Of a stretch of DNA of 64,000 bases, positions 45,836-54,973 are shown piece after piece (the stretch's first letter is position 1; each line of letters opens with the position of its first letter). The notes below the pieces were generated by a model. That model ran no database searches. It was not told the origin of the DNA and was given only the letters and a program-made list of their open reading frames with translations. The position numbers were made by a program, and so were the translations under genes. This stretch comes from Phycisphaerae bacterium (GTDB lineage Bacteria > Planctomycetota > Phycisphaerae > Phycisphaerales > UBA1924). The stretch is from contig JAEUIW010000006.1 of the NCBI GenBank assembly GCA_016794925.1, positions 62,001-126,000 on the forward strand. The letters run 5' to 3'.

Positions 45836-46684
45836 GTGTCCAAAGGCAACCGCGGAAAAACGAAGAAGCCGGTTTCCAAAGGGCGCGCCGCTCAGGCGGC
45901 GGCGAAGAAACACGCGGCGCCACGGCGAAGGGCCGCCGCGCCGAAGCCCGCGCAAAAATCCGCCGCCAAGCCGTCCCGTGCGCTGAACGCCAACGGCTCA
46001 CTTGTCAAGTCGATTTCCGTGAAGCCTGGTACCAAACTCCCTCCGTCGCCCACCAAGAAGCCCGTGGTTGTGGTTGCTGGGCCCGTTCCGGTTTCCCCGG
46101 ACCCGAAGGCCAAGCCCAAAGGGATCACGATCGTGACGGCCAAGCCTCCGATCCGGCCCAAGAGCAAGAAGCCGATCCAGATGCCGAACATGGGCGAACC
46201 GCTCCTTGGCGGCAAAAAGAAGTGGAAGCCGTTGATCCCATCCGGCCCGAACGCGTCGGTGGGGGTGACATCGGGGTCGGGCGGCGGGGCACGCGGCACG
46301 ATCAAGACCAAGCTTACGAAGAAAGAACTCGACAGGTACCGTGAAATTCTCCGGCGAAAGCGGGCGGAGCTTGTTGGGGATGTCTCGACGATGGAAACCG
46401 AAGCCCTGACCGGCTCGAGCGGCTCGCTCTCGCATCTGCCGCAGCACATGGCGGATCAGGGATCGGAGACCTTCGACCAGGCTCTGTCGCTGGACTTGGC
46501 GAAGGTCGACCGCAACCTGATCCGCGAAATCGACGAGGCACTCGCGCGCATCGAGGCCGGCACGTTCGGCGTCTGCGAGCTCACCGGAAAGCCGATTGCG
46601 AAGGACCGCTTGGAAGAGTTGCCCTGGACAAGGTACTCGATCGAGGCCGCGCGCGAGCTGGAACGCCGCACGCACCACGCGTGA
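45836..46684 (+). CDS. DksA/TraR-like protein with long basic N-terminal tail
   Basis: The C-terminal about 110 residues match DksA-family proteins: a coiled coil from LDRYREILRRKRAELVGD onward, LPQHMADQGSETFDQAL, then GVCELTGKPI and ERLEELPWTRY-like WTRYSIEAARELERR. Only one of the four zinc cysteines is present (GVCELTG), as in several planctomycete relatives. The preceding 165 residues are Lys/Pro/Ala-rich and disordered, like a histone H1 tail, and unusual for DksA (about 150 residues in total). A GTG at 45836 has GGGG seven bases upstream and is preferred over a TTG at 45830. The last codons overlap lspA (GTGA). Confidence 0.85.
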   Translation: MSKGNRGKTKKPVSKGRAAQAAAKKHAAPRRRAAAPKPAQKSAAKPSRALNANGSLVKSISVKPGTKLPPSPTKKPVVVVAGPVPVSPDPKAKPKGITIVTAKPPIRPKSKKPIQMPNMGEPLLGGKKKWKPLIPSGPNASVGVTSGSGGGARGTIKTKLTKKELDRYREILRRKRAELVGDVSTMETEALTGSSGSLSHLPQHMADQGSETFDQALSLDLAKVDRNLIREIDEALARIEAGTFGVCELTGKPIAKDRLEELPWTRYSIEAARELERRTHHA

Positions 46685-47343
46685 ACCCAGATCATGCGCC
46701 AGAGAACCGTGCCATCGGCACGAGCCCGGCGAGATCGCTGCGTGCGTGGTCCCTGTTGCTGACCGTGATGGTGCTTGGCCTGATCATCGACTTGGGGAGC
46801 AAGTCAGTCGCATTCCGAATGGTCGCCGATGCGCCCGTCGTGCTGGATCGCGACCGCATCCTCAGCATCGCCAGGGAAGACCCTCGGAAGATCGGCATGG
46901 TGTTGCCGGCGCACGCCCCGGTCCGCGTTATACCCGGCATTCTGGATCTGACGTTGGTGCTGAACCCCGGGGCGGTGTTCGGCATCGGCCCCGGTCAGCG
47001 CTGGTTCTTCGTTGCGTTCACGCTCTTGGCGCTCGGCTTGGGGCTCTGGATGTTCGCGGCGTGGACGAACGCACGCGACCGCTCAGCGCACGTGGCCATC
47101 GGGCTGCTGCTGTCCGGAGGCTTGGGGAACCTGTATGACCGCCTCCAGTACGGGTGCGTCAGGGATTTTCTGCACCCGTTGCCGGGCTGGACATTCCCCT
47201 TCCAATGGAAGCCTTTCGGCGGCTCAGGGGAGATCTGGCCGTACGTCTCGAACCTGGCCGATCTCTTCCTGCTGATCGGAATCGGGATGCTTGTGATCCA
47301 TTTGTGGCGCCGCGATCACGAGCGCGGAGCGGTCGCCGGTTGA
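46681..47343 (+). CDS. lspA: Lipoprotein signal peptidase (signal peptidase II)
   Basis: The 220-residue membrane aspartyl peptidase cleaves prolipoprotein signal peptides. The LNPGAVFGI, GGLGNLYDRLQYG and SNLADLFLLIGI motifs are intact, with catalytic Asp at 153 and 194. Four membrane helices are visible. The loop between the first helix and LNPGAVF is enlarged by about 30 residues (around 48-85). The GTG start at 46681 overlaps the stop of the DksA-like gene, so translation is coupled. At least two predicted lipoproteins in this window (the TPR lipoprotein and possibly DacB) would be substrates. Confidence 0.95.
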   Translation: MNPDHAPENRAIGTSPARSLRAWSLLLTVMVLGLIIDLGSKSVAFRMVADAPVVLDRDRILSIAREDPRKIGMVLPAHAPVRVIPGILDLTLVLNPGAVFGIGPGQRWFFVAFTLLALGLGLWMFAAWTNARDRSAHVAIGLLLSGGLGNLYDRLQYGCVRDFLHPLPGWTFPFQWKPFGGSGEIWPYVSNLADLFLLIGIGMLVIHLWRRDHERGAVAG

Positions 47344-47347
47344 GTCC

Positions 47348-48370
47348 TCATGCGCTGGTCGGAGCGTTGGCGTTCGAGATAATCGCGTCGAGCAGCCGCC
47401 GCACCTCCGAAGCCATGCGAGTGTTCGGGAACTCGTTGATGATCCGGCGCCCGACCGCCGCGGCCGTGGGCCAGTCCCGATCATGCACGGCGATCTTGAA
47501 CTGCGCGCCCAGGTTCTCGCGTGCCTTTCCGATCACGCCACGGGCCATCTCCTGATACGGCGCGGCATCCTCCGGCGAGAGGTACGCGTCCAGCTCCTTG
47601 AGCAGCCCCATCGCCTCCTCGATGCGATCGTCGCGGGAAGCGTCAAGGAAGCGACGCTCCAGATCGCTCTTGTAGGCCGAGCGTGCGTTGACCACTCGCT
47701 CCGGCAGCCCGATTACTTTGGACGAGTCCGGGTTCGTGCGGACCAGCCGGGCGGCCTCGCGTTGTGCATCGTCCCAGCGTTTCTGCAGGATGAGCCCGTC
47801 CAGCCGCGCGATGCCGTCGGCGATCTCCGTGTCGAGCGAGGCACGCCGGGCGACATCGATGCGGGCCCTGAACTCCTCGGCATCGGCCCGGTACCCGAAG
47901 CGCTCGGCCAGTTCATGGCAGAGCACCAATCCCGCCGACCAGTCGCCGGCGTCGATGTCTTCCTCGATTGCCCGGCGCAACATGTCCCGTTCGGCGCGTC
48001 GGTTCAGGACCCTGCGTGCATCGTCCGTGAGAGCGGCCTGATCGGCCAGGTGCCGCACCGCGTCCAGGAGATCATCGAGCGCGTCGTAGACGCGGGCATC
48101 CTGACGAACGGACTGGCCCGCAGCGATGAGGATGCCAATCGGGCCCATCGTCAGCACCAGAAAGAGCCCGATGAAGCCTCCCACGGCAAGGTCCGCACGC
48201 GAGGGAAGGCTGGTGAGCCCCAACCCGACCATCAGAAGACCGATTGCCAATACCGCGACGATCGCGTAAATGACGATCACCGGACCGACAAGTGACGAGC
48301 GGCGGTACATCACGTCCGGACTCGATGCGGGAAAGCGGGCGGTGTGCGTGTGAGCGTGCTCGTCGGCCAT
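47348..48370 (-). CDS. Membrane protein with helical repeat-like domain, unknown function
   Basis: The 340-residue protein has a short His/Thr-rich N-terminus (ADEHAHTHTARF), two membrane helices (VIVIYAIVAVLAIGLLMVGLGL and AVGGFIGLFLVLTMGPIGILIA) and a cytoplasmic all-helical region of about 240 residues rich in Ala, Arg, Asp and Leu, with TPR-like spacing (GDWSAGLVLCHELAERFG, KRWDDAQREAARLVRTNP, RDWPTAAAVGRRIINEFP). These resemble tetratricopeptide units. It converges on lspA with a four-base gap. I recognise no family. Confidence 0.75.
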   Translation of the reverse strand: MADEHAHTHTARFPASSPDVMYRRSSLVGPVIVIYAIVAVLAIGLLMVGLGLTSLPSRADLAVGGFIGLFLVLTMGPIGILIAAGQSVRQDARVYDALDDLLDAVRHLADQAALTDDARRVLNRRAERDMLRRAIEEDIDAGDWSAGLVLCHELAERFGYRADAEEFRARIDVARRASLDTEIADGIARLDGLILQKRWDDAQREAARLVRTNPDSSKVIGLPERVVNARSAYKSDLERRFLDASRDDRIEEAMGLLKELDAYLSPEDAAPYQEMARGVIGKARENLGAQFKIAVHDRDWPTAAAVGRRIINEFPNTRMASEVRRLLDAIISNANAPTSA

Positions 48371-48437
48371 ATCTAGAGCTCTCTTCCGGAATTGGTGGCT
48401 GTACACGTGTTCGTGATGTCGGTATTTTCCACTATTT

Positions 48438-48479
48438 TAGGGTAACCCTATTCAGGTGGTTTCGGGCCGTTCTAGGGTA
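48438..48479. promoter_or_regulatory. TAGGGTA repeats in a divergent promoter region
   Basis: TAGGGT (48438-48443) and ACCCTA (48445-48450) form an inverted repeat around a single A, and a third copy TAGGGTA lies at 48473-48479. The 250-base divergent spacer is AT-rich here. A repressor or activator binding site is inferred only from symmetry. Confidence 0.4.
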
Positions 48480-48709
48480 TCGGGTTCAACGTCCGGATGA
48501 CGGCTCCACAATCTCCTGCATCTTCGGCAGCGGCAGGTCCCAGGGTCGCGTGAGTACTGGCTCCGCGCTCGAGATCACGCTGATGCGACCTGGCTGGACG
48601 CGAGAGCCGTGAGCATCCTCCGTTGGCCGTGTATTGCACACCCGCCTGGGGGGACGATGCGGAAGGGCTATTCGCGGCGATCGCCCCATGGTTGCAACTA
48701 CGATCGGTG

Positions 48710-49387
48710 GTGACATCCCCGGACAAATCCAGGAATCTCGGAATCGAGTCGTTCACGCTTGGACCGTACGAGACCAACTGTTATGTCGTATGGGCCGATT
48801 CGCTCGAGGAAAAGGGCTCGCCTTCTGCCTGCTGGATCGTGGATGCCAGCTTCGATCCTGCCCCGATGATCGCCTCGGTGAGACGGCGCGGGCTGAAACC
48901 CGAGGCCCTCATCCTGACCCACGCGCACGTTGACCACATCGCCGGGGTGAACGAAGTGACCGCGGCGTTTCCTCGACTTCCGGTCTGGATTCACGCCGAC
49001 GAATCGGCATGGCTGGCTGACCCCATGCGCAACCTCTCCGCACTCGGGGGCGTTCCCATCACGGCCCGGGGGCCCGATCGACTGCTCCGTGACGGCGATA
49101 TGTTGAATCTCGGCACGACGCACTGGCGCGTTCTGCATACCCCGGGGCACTCTCCCGGAGGACTCACGTTGTGGTGTGAAGAAGAGCAAGCCGCGCTGGT
49201 GGGCGACGCCCTCTTCGCGGGCTCCGTGGGTCGAACGGACCTTCCGGGGGGCGACCCTCGCGAGCTTGCGAGGTCGATTCGTGAACGCCTGTACACACTA
49301 CCTCCGCAGACTCGCGTCATGCCCGGTCATGGCCCAGAGACCACGATTGGACGCGAACGCATGAGCAACCCGTTCGTGCGCGGTTAG
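48710..49387 (+). CDS. Metallo-beta-lactamase-fold hydrolase, glyoxalase II-like
   Basis: The protein of about 225 residues has the metal-binding motif THAHVDHIAG, a second His in HTPGHSPGG, the bridging Asp in GDALFAGSVGRTD and the last His in PGHGPET. The conserved opening is FTLGPYETNCYVVWAD. It matches small hydroxyacylglutathione hydrolase-like proteins (YcbL type) that bind two metals. The start is unsure: GTG at 48710 or 48707, or a TTG at 48623 adding 29 residues; none has a clear ribosome binding site. Substrate is unknown. Confidence 0.88.
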   Translation: MTSPDKSRNLGIESFTLGPYETNCYVVWADSLEEKGSPSACWIVDASFDPAPMIASVRRRGLKPEALILTHAHVDHIAGVNEVTAAFPRLPVWIHADESAWLADPMRNLSALGGVPITARGPDRLLRDGDMLNLGTTHWRVLHTPGHSPGGLTLWCEEEQAALVGDALFAGSVGRTDLPGGDPRELARSIRERLYTLPPQTRVMPGHGPETTIGRERMSNPFVRG

Positions 49388-49418
49388 CCTGTTTTGGGGA
49401 ATTGTGCCTGGAATCCGG

Positions 49419-50678
49419 CTACTTGTTGAGTTCGGACGCCTGGGTGACGGGAACGGGCGCCGCGGCGGGCGTGACCAGGCTCAGTTCCGTCAAGAGCTGG
49501 CGAGCGGTGCTGCTCGTCGGGTCGCGCCGCAGTGCTTCTTCCACCGAGGAGCGTGCCTCGTCGCGTCGGCCCATTTCATCGAGGATCATGGCCCGGAGCA
49601 CGAGCGCGGACGGGTCGTCTCCGGCACGGGTGACGGCGTTGTCCACGGCACGAAGAGCGCCGTTCAGGTCACCCCGCTTGCGCAGCGCCAGGGCGCGGAA
49701 CATGTATCCCTCCGGACGCGTCGGCGCGAGCGCGATCACGCGTGAGCCGGATGCGGACAGGCGCGGCTCGTCGTCGAGCGACGCGGCCACCGCGCCGAGC
49801 TGCACCCACGCGCGAAGATCCCGCGTGCCGTCCTCGCCGTTGGTCAGTTCCTGCAACACCGACCGAGCCTCAACGGGGCGGTCGGTGCGGACGAGACACA
49901 GCGCTTGCACGTGCATGAGGTCGCGGCGTGATGAGCCGTTGGCGTGCTTCAGCAGCTTCGAGATGCTGAACTCCGCCTCCGAGTACGTTCCTTGCGCGAA
50001 CTGGGCTCGGGCCAGGTCCTCGAGCATCGAGATGTCGTCCGGGGCCAGAAGGTGGGCCTCGGAGTAGCATTGAACGGCCTTCGCGTGATCGCCTCGAAGC
50101 GTGAACAGGTGACCCTGGGTCTGACGAACGGCGGCGTTGTGATCGAACCTACCCGCGGTCGCGTTCAGGATCGATTCCGCGCGGTCGAGCTGGTTGAGTT
50201 GGACCGCCATTTCGGCCGCCGCCATCACGTACTGCGGGTTGGAGGGATCGAGTTCGGCGGCCCTGCCGTAGCGGTTGAGCGCTTCCTCGTGCTTCATCAT
50301 GCGCTCGTTGACGATCCCGAGGTAGTAGTTCGACTCCACGGGTGGCGCCTCGAGCAACTCGGACTGCGCAAGAGCCTCGCGGGCGCGGTCGAGGTCCCCC
50401 TTCTCGATGAGGATCCTCCCGCGGAGCAGGTGCGATTTGGCAACGCCCGGGTTGAGGGCGATCGACGCGTCCACGCTCTTGAGCGCCTTGTCCAAGTCGC
50501 CGGCCAGAAACTGCGACTGCGCCTGCTGCCATTCGACCCCGCTCTTGAGCTGGGTCATTTTCTCCTGCGCCTGCTCCATGTGCTCGGACGTGTGGTGGCC
50601 GTGCCCGGCGCACGCCGCGAGCAACGCGGCGCAGCACACGATCGAACGTGACGCGATTCGGCGAAGAATGCTTGACAT
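49419..50678 (-). CDS. TPR-repeat lipoprotein
   Basis: The 419-residue protein has a lipobox LAAC with Cys at 23, then about eight or nine tetratricopeptide repeats (for example FLAGDLDKALKSVDASIALNP, LIEKGDLDRAREALAQ, KHEEALNRYGRAAELDP, NQLDRAESILNATAG and KRGDLNGALRAVDNAV), ending in a Pro/Ala-rich tail. It is likely outer-membrane anchored. It is the last of eight co-directional genes and lies 81 bases after the secretin gene. In type IV pilus and secretion systems, TPR lipoproteins of the PilF/PilW type act as secretin pilotins, so that role is a reasonable inference. Confidence 0.85.
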   Translation of the reverse strand: MSSILRRIASRSIVCCAALLAACAGHGHHTSEHMEQAQEKMTQLKSGVEWQQAQSQFLAGDLDKALKSVDASIALNPGVAKSHLLRGRILIEKGDLDRAREALAQSELLEAPPVESNYYLGIVNERMMKHEEALNRYGRAAELDPSNPQYVMAAAEMAVQLNQLDRAESILNATAGRFDHNAAVRQTQGHLFTLRGDHAKAVQCYSEAHLLAPDDISMLEDLARAQFAQGTYSEAEFSISKLLKHANGSSRRDLMHVQALCLVRTDRPVEARSVLQELTNGEDGTRDLRAWVQLGAVAASLDDEPRLSASGSRVIALAPTRPEGYMFRALALRKRGDLNGALRAVDNAVTRAGDDPSALVLRAMILDEMGRRDEARSSVEEALRRDPTSSTARQLLTELSLVTPAAAPVPVTQASELNK

Positions 50679-50759
50679 GGTGCTCTCTTCAAGTATGCCG
50701 CCGGCGAGGCGGACGGAGGTTGTTCCTTGTTCGAACGACTACACGGGGAACGGTGTCGG

Positions 50760-53414
50760 TTACTTGTTTTCGGATTCGAAGCCCTCGGGAACCGTGACGA
50801 CCGGGGCCGGCGCCGCCGTCTCCGCTCCATTCGCAACCACCGGTTCCTGACTCCGTGCGCGGGCCAGGAACATCGAACGAGCCTGCGCGAAGATCCACGC
50901 GTACGAGCCCCCTCCCACGGCGGTGCCATGCGTCGGAGTCAGCAGGAGGGAAGTCGGCAGCGATGAGCCGACGATTCGCTCGTTGCCGACGGCCGAAGCC
51001 CGAGTAGCCCCAGCGGCACCCGCCTCAACTGGTTCGGCCGATGGCTCACCCGGGTTGGAACCCGCGAGTGCCGCGAATTCCGCTGGTTCCGTCGTGCACA
51101 CGACGTTCAGTTGCGGAGCGACCAACTCAGACGGATCGAACCGGCTGGTCGGCGGTCGAGTCGATTGATCCGATGAGATCGGGCTCGCGAGGGGGGTGGC
51201 CGGCTCTGGATGTGCGACGGCCGTTACCGCACCAGCGTTCCCGTTCGGTGCGCGTGTGCGCGTCTCGGCGGGTTGCATCTCGGCAGATGCCGGCCGGACC
51301 GACGCGAAGTCGCTCGGCTGCTCGTTCGAGGCGGAAACCGGGGCCAATGAGATCGGGCTGTCGCTCGCCGGGGTATCGGCGACCGGGGGGGAAGATCCCA
51401 GAGCCGCGCTGGAGTCGGAAGCCGGACTGACCTGCACCGGGATAGTGCCGGCGGGTGCCATGCTCGACGACCCCCCGCCACCGTGAGAAACCGGCTCCCG
51501 ATGCAGATCGGTCGCGCCCCAGGGCACGATCTTCTCGGTGGGTATGGCTGGAACAGGGAAGTTCCTTTGGCGTTGTCCGACGACCGGATCCATGATCTGA
51601 CTCATCACGGACCGATCGGGCCAGACTTCCCGCTGCCCGGTGATGCGCTCGCGCAGTCGGTATGCATCGGGCTGCACGGGATTGAGCGAGAGCGAGCGCC
51701 CCAGCGTCCAATTGGCCTTGTCGACATCGCCCGCGCGGGCCAGGCGCTCGGCCTCGACGTTGAGCGATGCGGTCATCTTCTCGCGTGACCACGGCAGCAG
51801 TCCCTGGCGTGCGCCCGCGCGCATGTGCTCGACCGAGTTCTTCCCCTCGCGGCCCTGATCCGCCATGGTGTTGTCGGAGATGATGGTCGGGGTGATCAGG
51901 AAGATGATCTCCGATCGCTGCGTGGTATCGTCGTGGCCTCGGAATGCCGCTCCGACGATCGGGATGTCCCCCACAATCGGGACCTGTCGGCGGCCGGCCT
52001 GTGTTGACTCACGGAAGAGGCCGCCGAGGACGATCGTCGATCCGTCCTTCACGTTGACGTTGGTCACGATCTCCTGTGTGATCTCGTCAGGGATCGAGAC
52101 CGCCGCGCCCGTCGCGTCCTTGGCTTCGCGGATGATGGCCTCCGAGACTTGCGGCTTCAGCTCCATGCGGATTTCCCCGGTGTTCGAAACGAATGGCCGG
52201 AAGTAGAGCTGCGTGCCGGTGTCGAGAAACTCGACGGTCTGGGTCGTCGACGTCTCGGTGGCGGTCGTGTTGAGAAACCCCACGCGACGGCCGACGAGCA
52301 CCCGGGCGGGTTGGCGGTTGAGCGCCAGGATCTTGGGATTGGAGAGGATGGTCGTGTCCGTCACTTCGTCCAACGCCTTCAGGAAAACGGCGACATCGTT
52401 CTGCACGACCCCGAGCTTGAACGTGCCCGGCCCGCCGGTATTCCCGGGCGTGCTCTGGGCCGCGGTCCCGCGATTGTCCTTGGGTGAGAGCCCCTGGTTG
52501 GCGGCCCCCGAGCCGCCCCTGATCAGGCCGTCGGCGGCCTTGAGCGGACCGCCAGCGTTGAGGAAATCAAGGAACTGAAGATCTCCGATGAGCGAGAAAT
52601 CCACTCCGAACGCGTTGGCTTCGTTGAGGGCGGTCTGCAGGATCGTCGCTTCGACGAGCACCTGGGCGGGCTTGGTGTCCAGCTCGGCCAGCAGCTTCTC
52701 GACCGCCTTGATGTTCTCTTCGTAATCGATCACGACGAGCGTCGCGCCCAGCGCATAATCGTCCTTGCCGACGGGCGCCTTGTCGGGGATCTGGAAATTC
52801 TCGGCCTTCGTTGAGGTCTTGACCTCGCCACCCTCGCTCGTGAGGGGCTTGGCAAACTCGGCCGCGTCAGCCGCGTTCAGGTAGTTCAGCCGAATGACCT
52901 TTGCCACGCGACGCGATAGCGATTTCTGGATCTGGTCCAGTTCATCGAGCGTGTAGACATAGATGAAATTCCCCTGCTCGACGTACCCGTAGCCGTTCAC
53001 GTGCAGGATCGAATCGAGCGCCTCGTAAAAAGTCACGCCGTACAGGTCCGCCGTGATGCGAGCGCTGACGCTCTTGGAAGCGATGATGTTCTTCTGCGTC
53101 TGCGCGGAGAGGAGGTTGAGCACGGCGCCAAGGTCCTCATCCCGGACGTGCAGGTCAACCGTCATCTGTTCGGAAACCTTGACCTGCGGCTTCTCCTTGT
53201 CCTTCGCGTCGCCTCCGGCCGCGCCGGGCGGGGTGCGTGCCGCACCCTTGGTCGCCGTCGCGTTCTGCGGCGCGGCCACCTTCCCGCCGGTCGGGCTCGT
53301 GGCGGGAGGGGCGAATCCCAGCGCGGTCGCCGCCGCGCCAAGCAACAGGGCCGATACCGCGGCGGCACGTGGGGAATCGGTGCGATCAGCAGGACGGGGG
53401 GACGTCTGGGACAT
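50760..53414 (-). CDS. Secretin with long C-terminal extension (GspD-like)
   Basis: The 884-residue protein forms an outer-membrane channel in type II/IV systems. After a signal peptide-like N-terminus and a low-complexity linker, an STN-like domain (about 85-155, VDLHVRDEDLGAVLNLL) and an N1-type domain (about 168-260) precede the secretin core (about 345-530). The core ends with the signature VPIVGDIPIVGAAF followed by RSEIIFLITPTII. A TPR-like stretch (about 545-610, AGDVDKANWTLGRSLSLNP) and a 270-residue Pro/Ser/Ala-rich region follow. GAGGTG precedes the ATG. It belongs to a co-directional cluster with pseudopilins. No ATPase is near. Confidence 0.9.
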   Translation of the reverse strand: MSQTSPRPADRTDSPRAAAVSALLLGAAATALGFAPPATSPTGGKVAAPQNATATKGAARTPPGAAGGDAKDKEKPQVKVSEQMTVDLHVRDEDLGAVLNLLSAQTQKNIIASKSVSARITADLYGVTFYEALDSILHVNGYGYVEQGNFIYVYTLDELDQIQKSLSRRVAKVIRLNYLNAADAAEFAKPLTSEGGEVKTSTKAENFQIPDKAPVGKDDYALGATLVVIDYEENIKAVEKLLAELDTKPAQVLVEATILQTALNEANAFGVDFSLIGDLQFLDFLNAGGPLKAADGLIRGGSGAANQGLSPKDNRGTAAQSTPGNTGGPGTFKLGVVQNDVAVFLKALDEVTDTTILSNPKILALNRQPARVLVGRRVGFLNTTATETSTTQTVEFLDTGTQLYFRPFVSNTGEIRMELKPQVSEAIIREAKDATGAAVSIPDEITQEIVTNVNVKDGSTIVLGGLFRESTQAGRRQVPIVGDIPIVGAAFRGHDDTTQRSEIIFLITPTIISDNTMADQGREGKNSVEHMRAGARQGLLPWSREKMTASLNVEAERLARAGDVDKANWTLGRSLSLNPVQPDAYRLRERITGQREVWPDRSVMSQIMDPVVGQRQRNFPVPAIPTEKIVPWGATDLHREPVSHGGGGSSSMAPAGTIPVQVSPASDSSAALGSSPPVADTPASDSPISLAPVSASNEQPSDFASVRPASAEMQPAETRTRAPNGNAGAVTAVAHPEPATPLASPISSDQSTRPPTSRFDPSELVAPQLNVVCTTEPAEFAALAGSNPGEPSAEPVEAGAAGATRASAVGNERIVGSSLPTSLLLTPTHGTAVGGGSYAWIFAQARSMFLARARSQEPVVANGAETAAPAPVVTVPEGFESENK

Positions 53415-53680
53415 GATTCACCTCTTCTCCGATAAGCGTGGCGTGGGGCTTGGGGTGTTTTCGGTCGAAGTCGGAGGCGACTTTGCGGCTTGCGGCGCCC
53501 GACCTCCGGTAGACTCCGCCCAAGCCGCTCAAAGCGACCATCGGGCCCAGTTGTTACCGGGGCCATCCCCGCTCTGGGGCGACCGCGATCGACCTCGCGT
53601 GTGCACCGCGCGGCTGCGAATGGGAGCCATTGCCCGCATCGACCGATCGCGCCGGCAATCGCAAATGACCTCTCGTAAGC

Positions 53681-53863
53681 CTACTTTTTCAATGTGGACT
53701 TGCCGACCGATCGGTCCGGTTCCGCGATCGCCGTGCGTGGATGGCCGGTCACAATCACCAGCCGAGCCCAGAGCAGCAAGCCGAGCAGCGCGGCGATCAG
53801 GAGCAACGCTCCGATCCGCCGCCGCCCCGAGCCAGGGTTGCCCTGAACCGCTGTTCGATTCAA
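53681..53863 (-). CDS. Short single-pass membrane protein
   Basis: The 60-residue product has one membrane helix (IGALLLIAALLGLLLWARLVIV) after a short basic N-terminus (RRR), and a short hydrophilic tail. The TTG start overlaps the stop of the upstream pseudopilin gene (TTGA at 53860-53863) with AAGGA just before it, which supports translational coupling. A tiny membrane protein between a GspH-like pseudopilin and a secretin could be a minor assembly component. I recognise no family. Confidence 0.55.
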   Translation of the reverse strand: MNRTAVQGNPGSGRRRIGALLLIAALLGLLLWARLVIVTGHPRTAIAEPDRSVGKSTLKK

Positions 53864-54423
53864 TTTCCTTGCCCCTGCTCAGTCCTACGCTGGACCGATA
53901 CGCGCCCGGTGAACGCGTCCACGGTCACGTCGAATGTCTGCTCCGAACCGGTGATCGTGACCGTGCCGCCGCTGCCCGCGGTGTTGGTGCCCAGATCACC
54001 GAGCGGCGCTCCCTGCTCGTCGAAGACAAGGTAATTATGACTGTCGAACAGAGCGGAATTGATCCGCGCGTCGCCGTAACGCGGATCGGACACATCCACG
54101 ACATAGAGGCCGCTCGGCCGTGACGGATCGTACAACGTGTTGTGCTCGATGTCGATGACCGACCCTGGCACTTGCACCAGGCGATACGTCGTCGCGGAAT
54201 CAAAGACGATGGCTCGGCGCTCTTGGAACGCCACCGCGTCCGCCTGGCAGAACACAATATCGGATACCACCGATCGAACCGCCGCCTGCACCCGGAGGAT
54301 GCCGGTCGAGCCCATCGATGGGATGACCAGGGCACCCGCAATGCCCAGGACCACCACGACCACCAGCACTTCGATGAGCGTGTACCCGTGTCGGATCGCT
54401 CGCACATCGGTTGAAGAACGCAT
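53860..54423 (-). CDS. GspH-like pseudopilin
   Basis: The 187-residue protein has a prepilin leader RHGYTLIEVLVVVVVLGIAGALVIP with Glu at +5 and a helix running into a globular domain. The rest is compact and beta-rich, with Asp/Gly motifs (DPSRPSGLYVVDVSD). Length and late beta-rich part fit minor pseudopilins of the GspH/FimT type. It is followed by the 60-residue membrane protein with overlapping codons and preceded by a short membrane/coil protein. Confidence 0.88.
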   Translation of the reverse strand: MRSSTDVRAIRHGYTLIEVLVVVVVLGIAGALVIPSMGSTGILRVQAAVRSVVSDIVFCQADAVAFQERRAIVFDSATTYRLVQVPGSVIDIEHNTLYDPSRPSGLYVVDVSDPRYGDARINSALFDSHNYLVFDEQGAPLGDLGTNTAGSGGTVTITGSEQTFDVTVDAFTGRVSVQRRTEQGQGN

Positions 54424-54486
54424 GTCGGCTTCGCCTCCCCTTCGGCTGCGTCATGCTCGCGGACGCTCGCGCCTCGCAACCGAGCC

Positions 54487-54801
54487 TCAGTCACCATCCG
54501 AACGAGCCTGCGCAGCCATGAAGCCCTTGGGCAACTCCGTCACCTTTACGCTGACGCCCTTCTCCAACCGTGATTCGATCCGCTCCATCCGCCGAGCCAG
54601 GGCGTCCAACGCATCGATCATCTGCTTGCGCTGATCGCCCGAATTGAAAGGATTCGGAGGCTCCTGCCGTGACGAGTCCTTGGGTGGCGCGGCGTTCGCC
54701 GATGCCGGACCGGTTGCGTGCGCGATCAGGAACACCGCGAGCAGCGCCGCGCCGGCGGCGAACACAGACAGGGTGAGATTGAGTTGCTTTTCGTTGCGCA
54801 T
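54487..54801 (-). CDS. Short membrane/coiled-coil protein in the pseudopilin cluster
   Basis: The 104-residue protein has an N-terminal membrane helix (LTLSVFAAGAALLAVFLIA), a Pro/Ser-rich linker (AAPPKDSSRQEPPNPFN) and a coiled coil (QMIDALDALARRMERIESRLEKG). GGAGGTC precedes the ATG, which is excellent support. The shape resembles small inner-membrane assembly proteins of type II/IV systems (GspM/PilN/PilO-like in layout), but no homology is claimed. It lies between a GspG-type pseudopilin and the GspH-like gene. Confidence 0.7.
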   Translation of the reverse strand: MRNEKQLNLTLSVFAAGAALLAVFLIAHATGPASANAAPPKDSSRQEPPNPFNSGDQRKQMIDALDALARRMERIESRLEKGVSVKVTELPKGFMAAQARSDGD

Positions 54802-54973
54802 GCACGGACCTCCGGACGGCTGGATTCCCCCGCCCGTGTCTGCATCGGCCCGATCCGGTTCACGGTTGACGTGATCCGACGGCGTACCCAAGCACGCCCA
54901 GCGGGGCCCACCGGGCCGCTGCGCCCTTGGAGGGTGTCGAAGTCGAGGGAGGGGTCGCGCCATGGCGGGCTTC

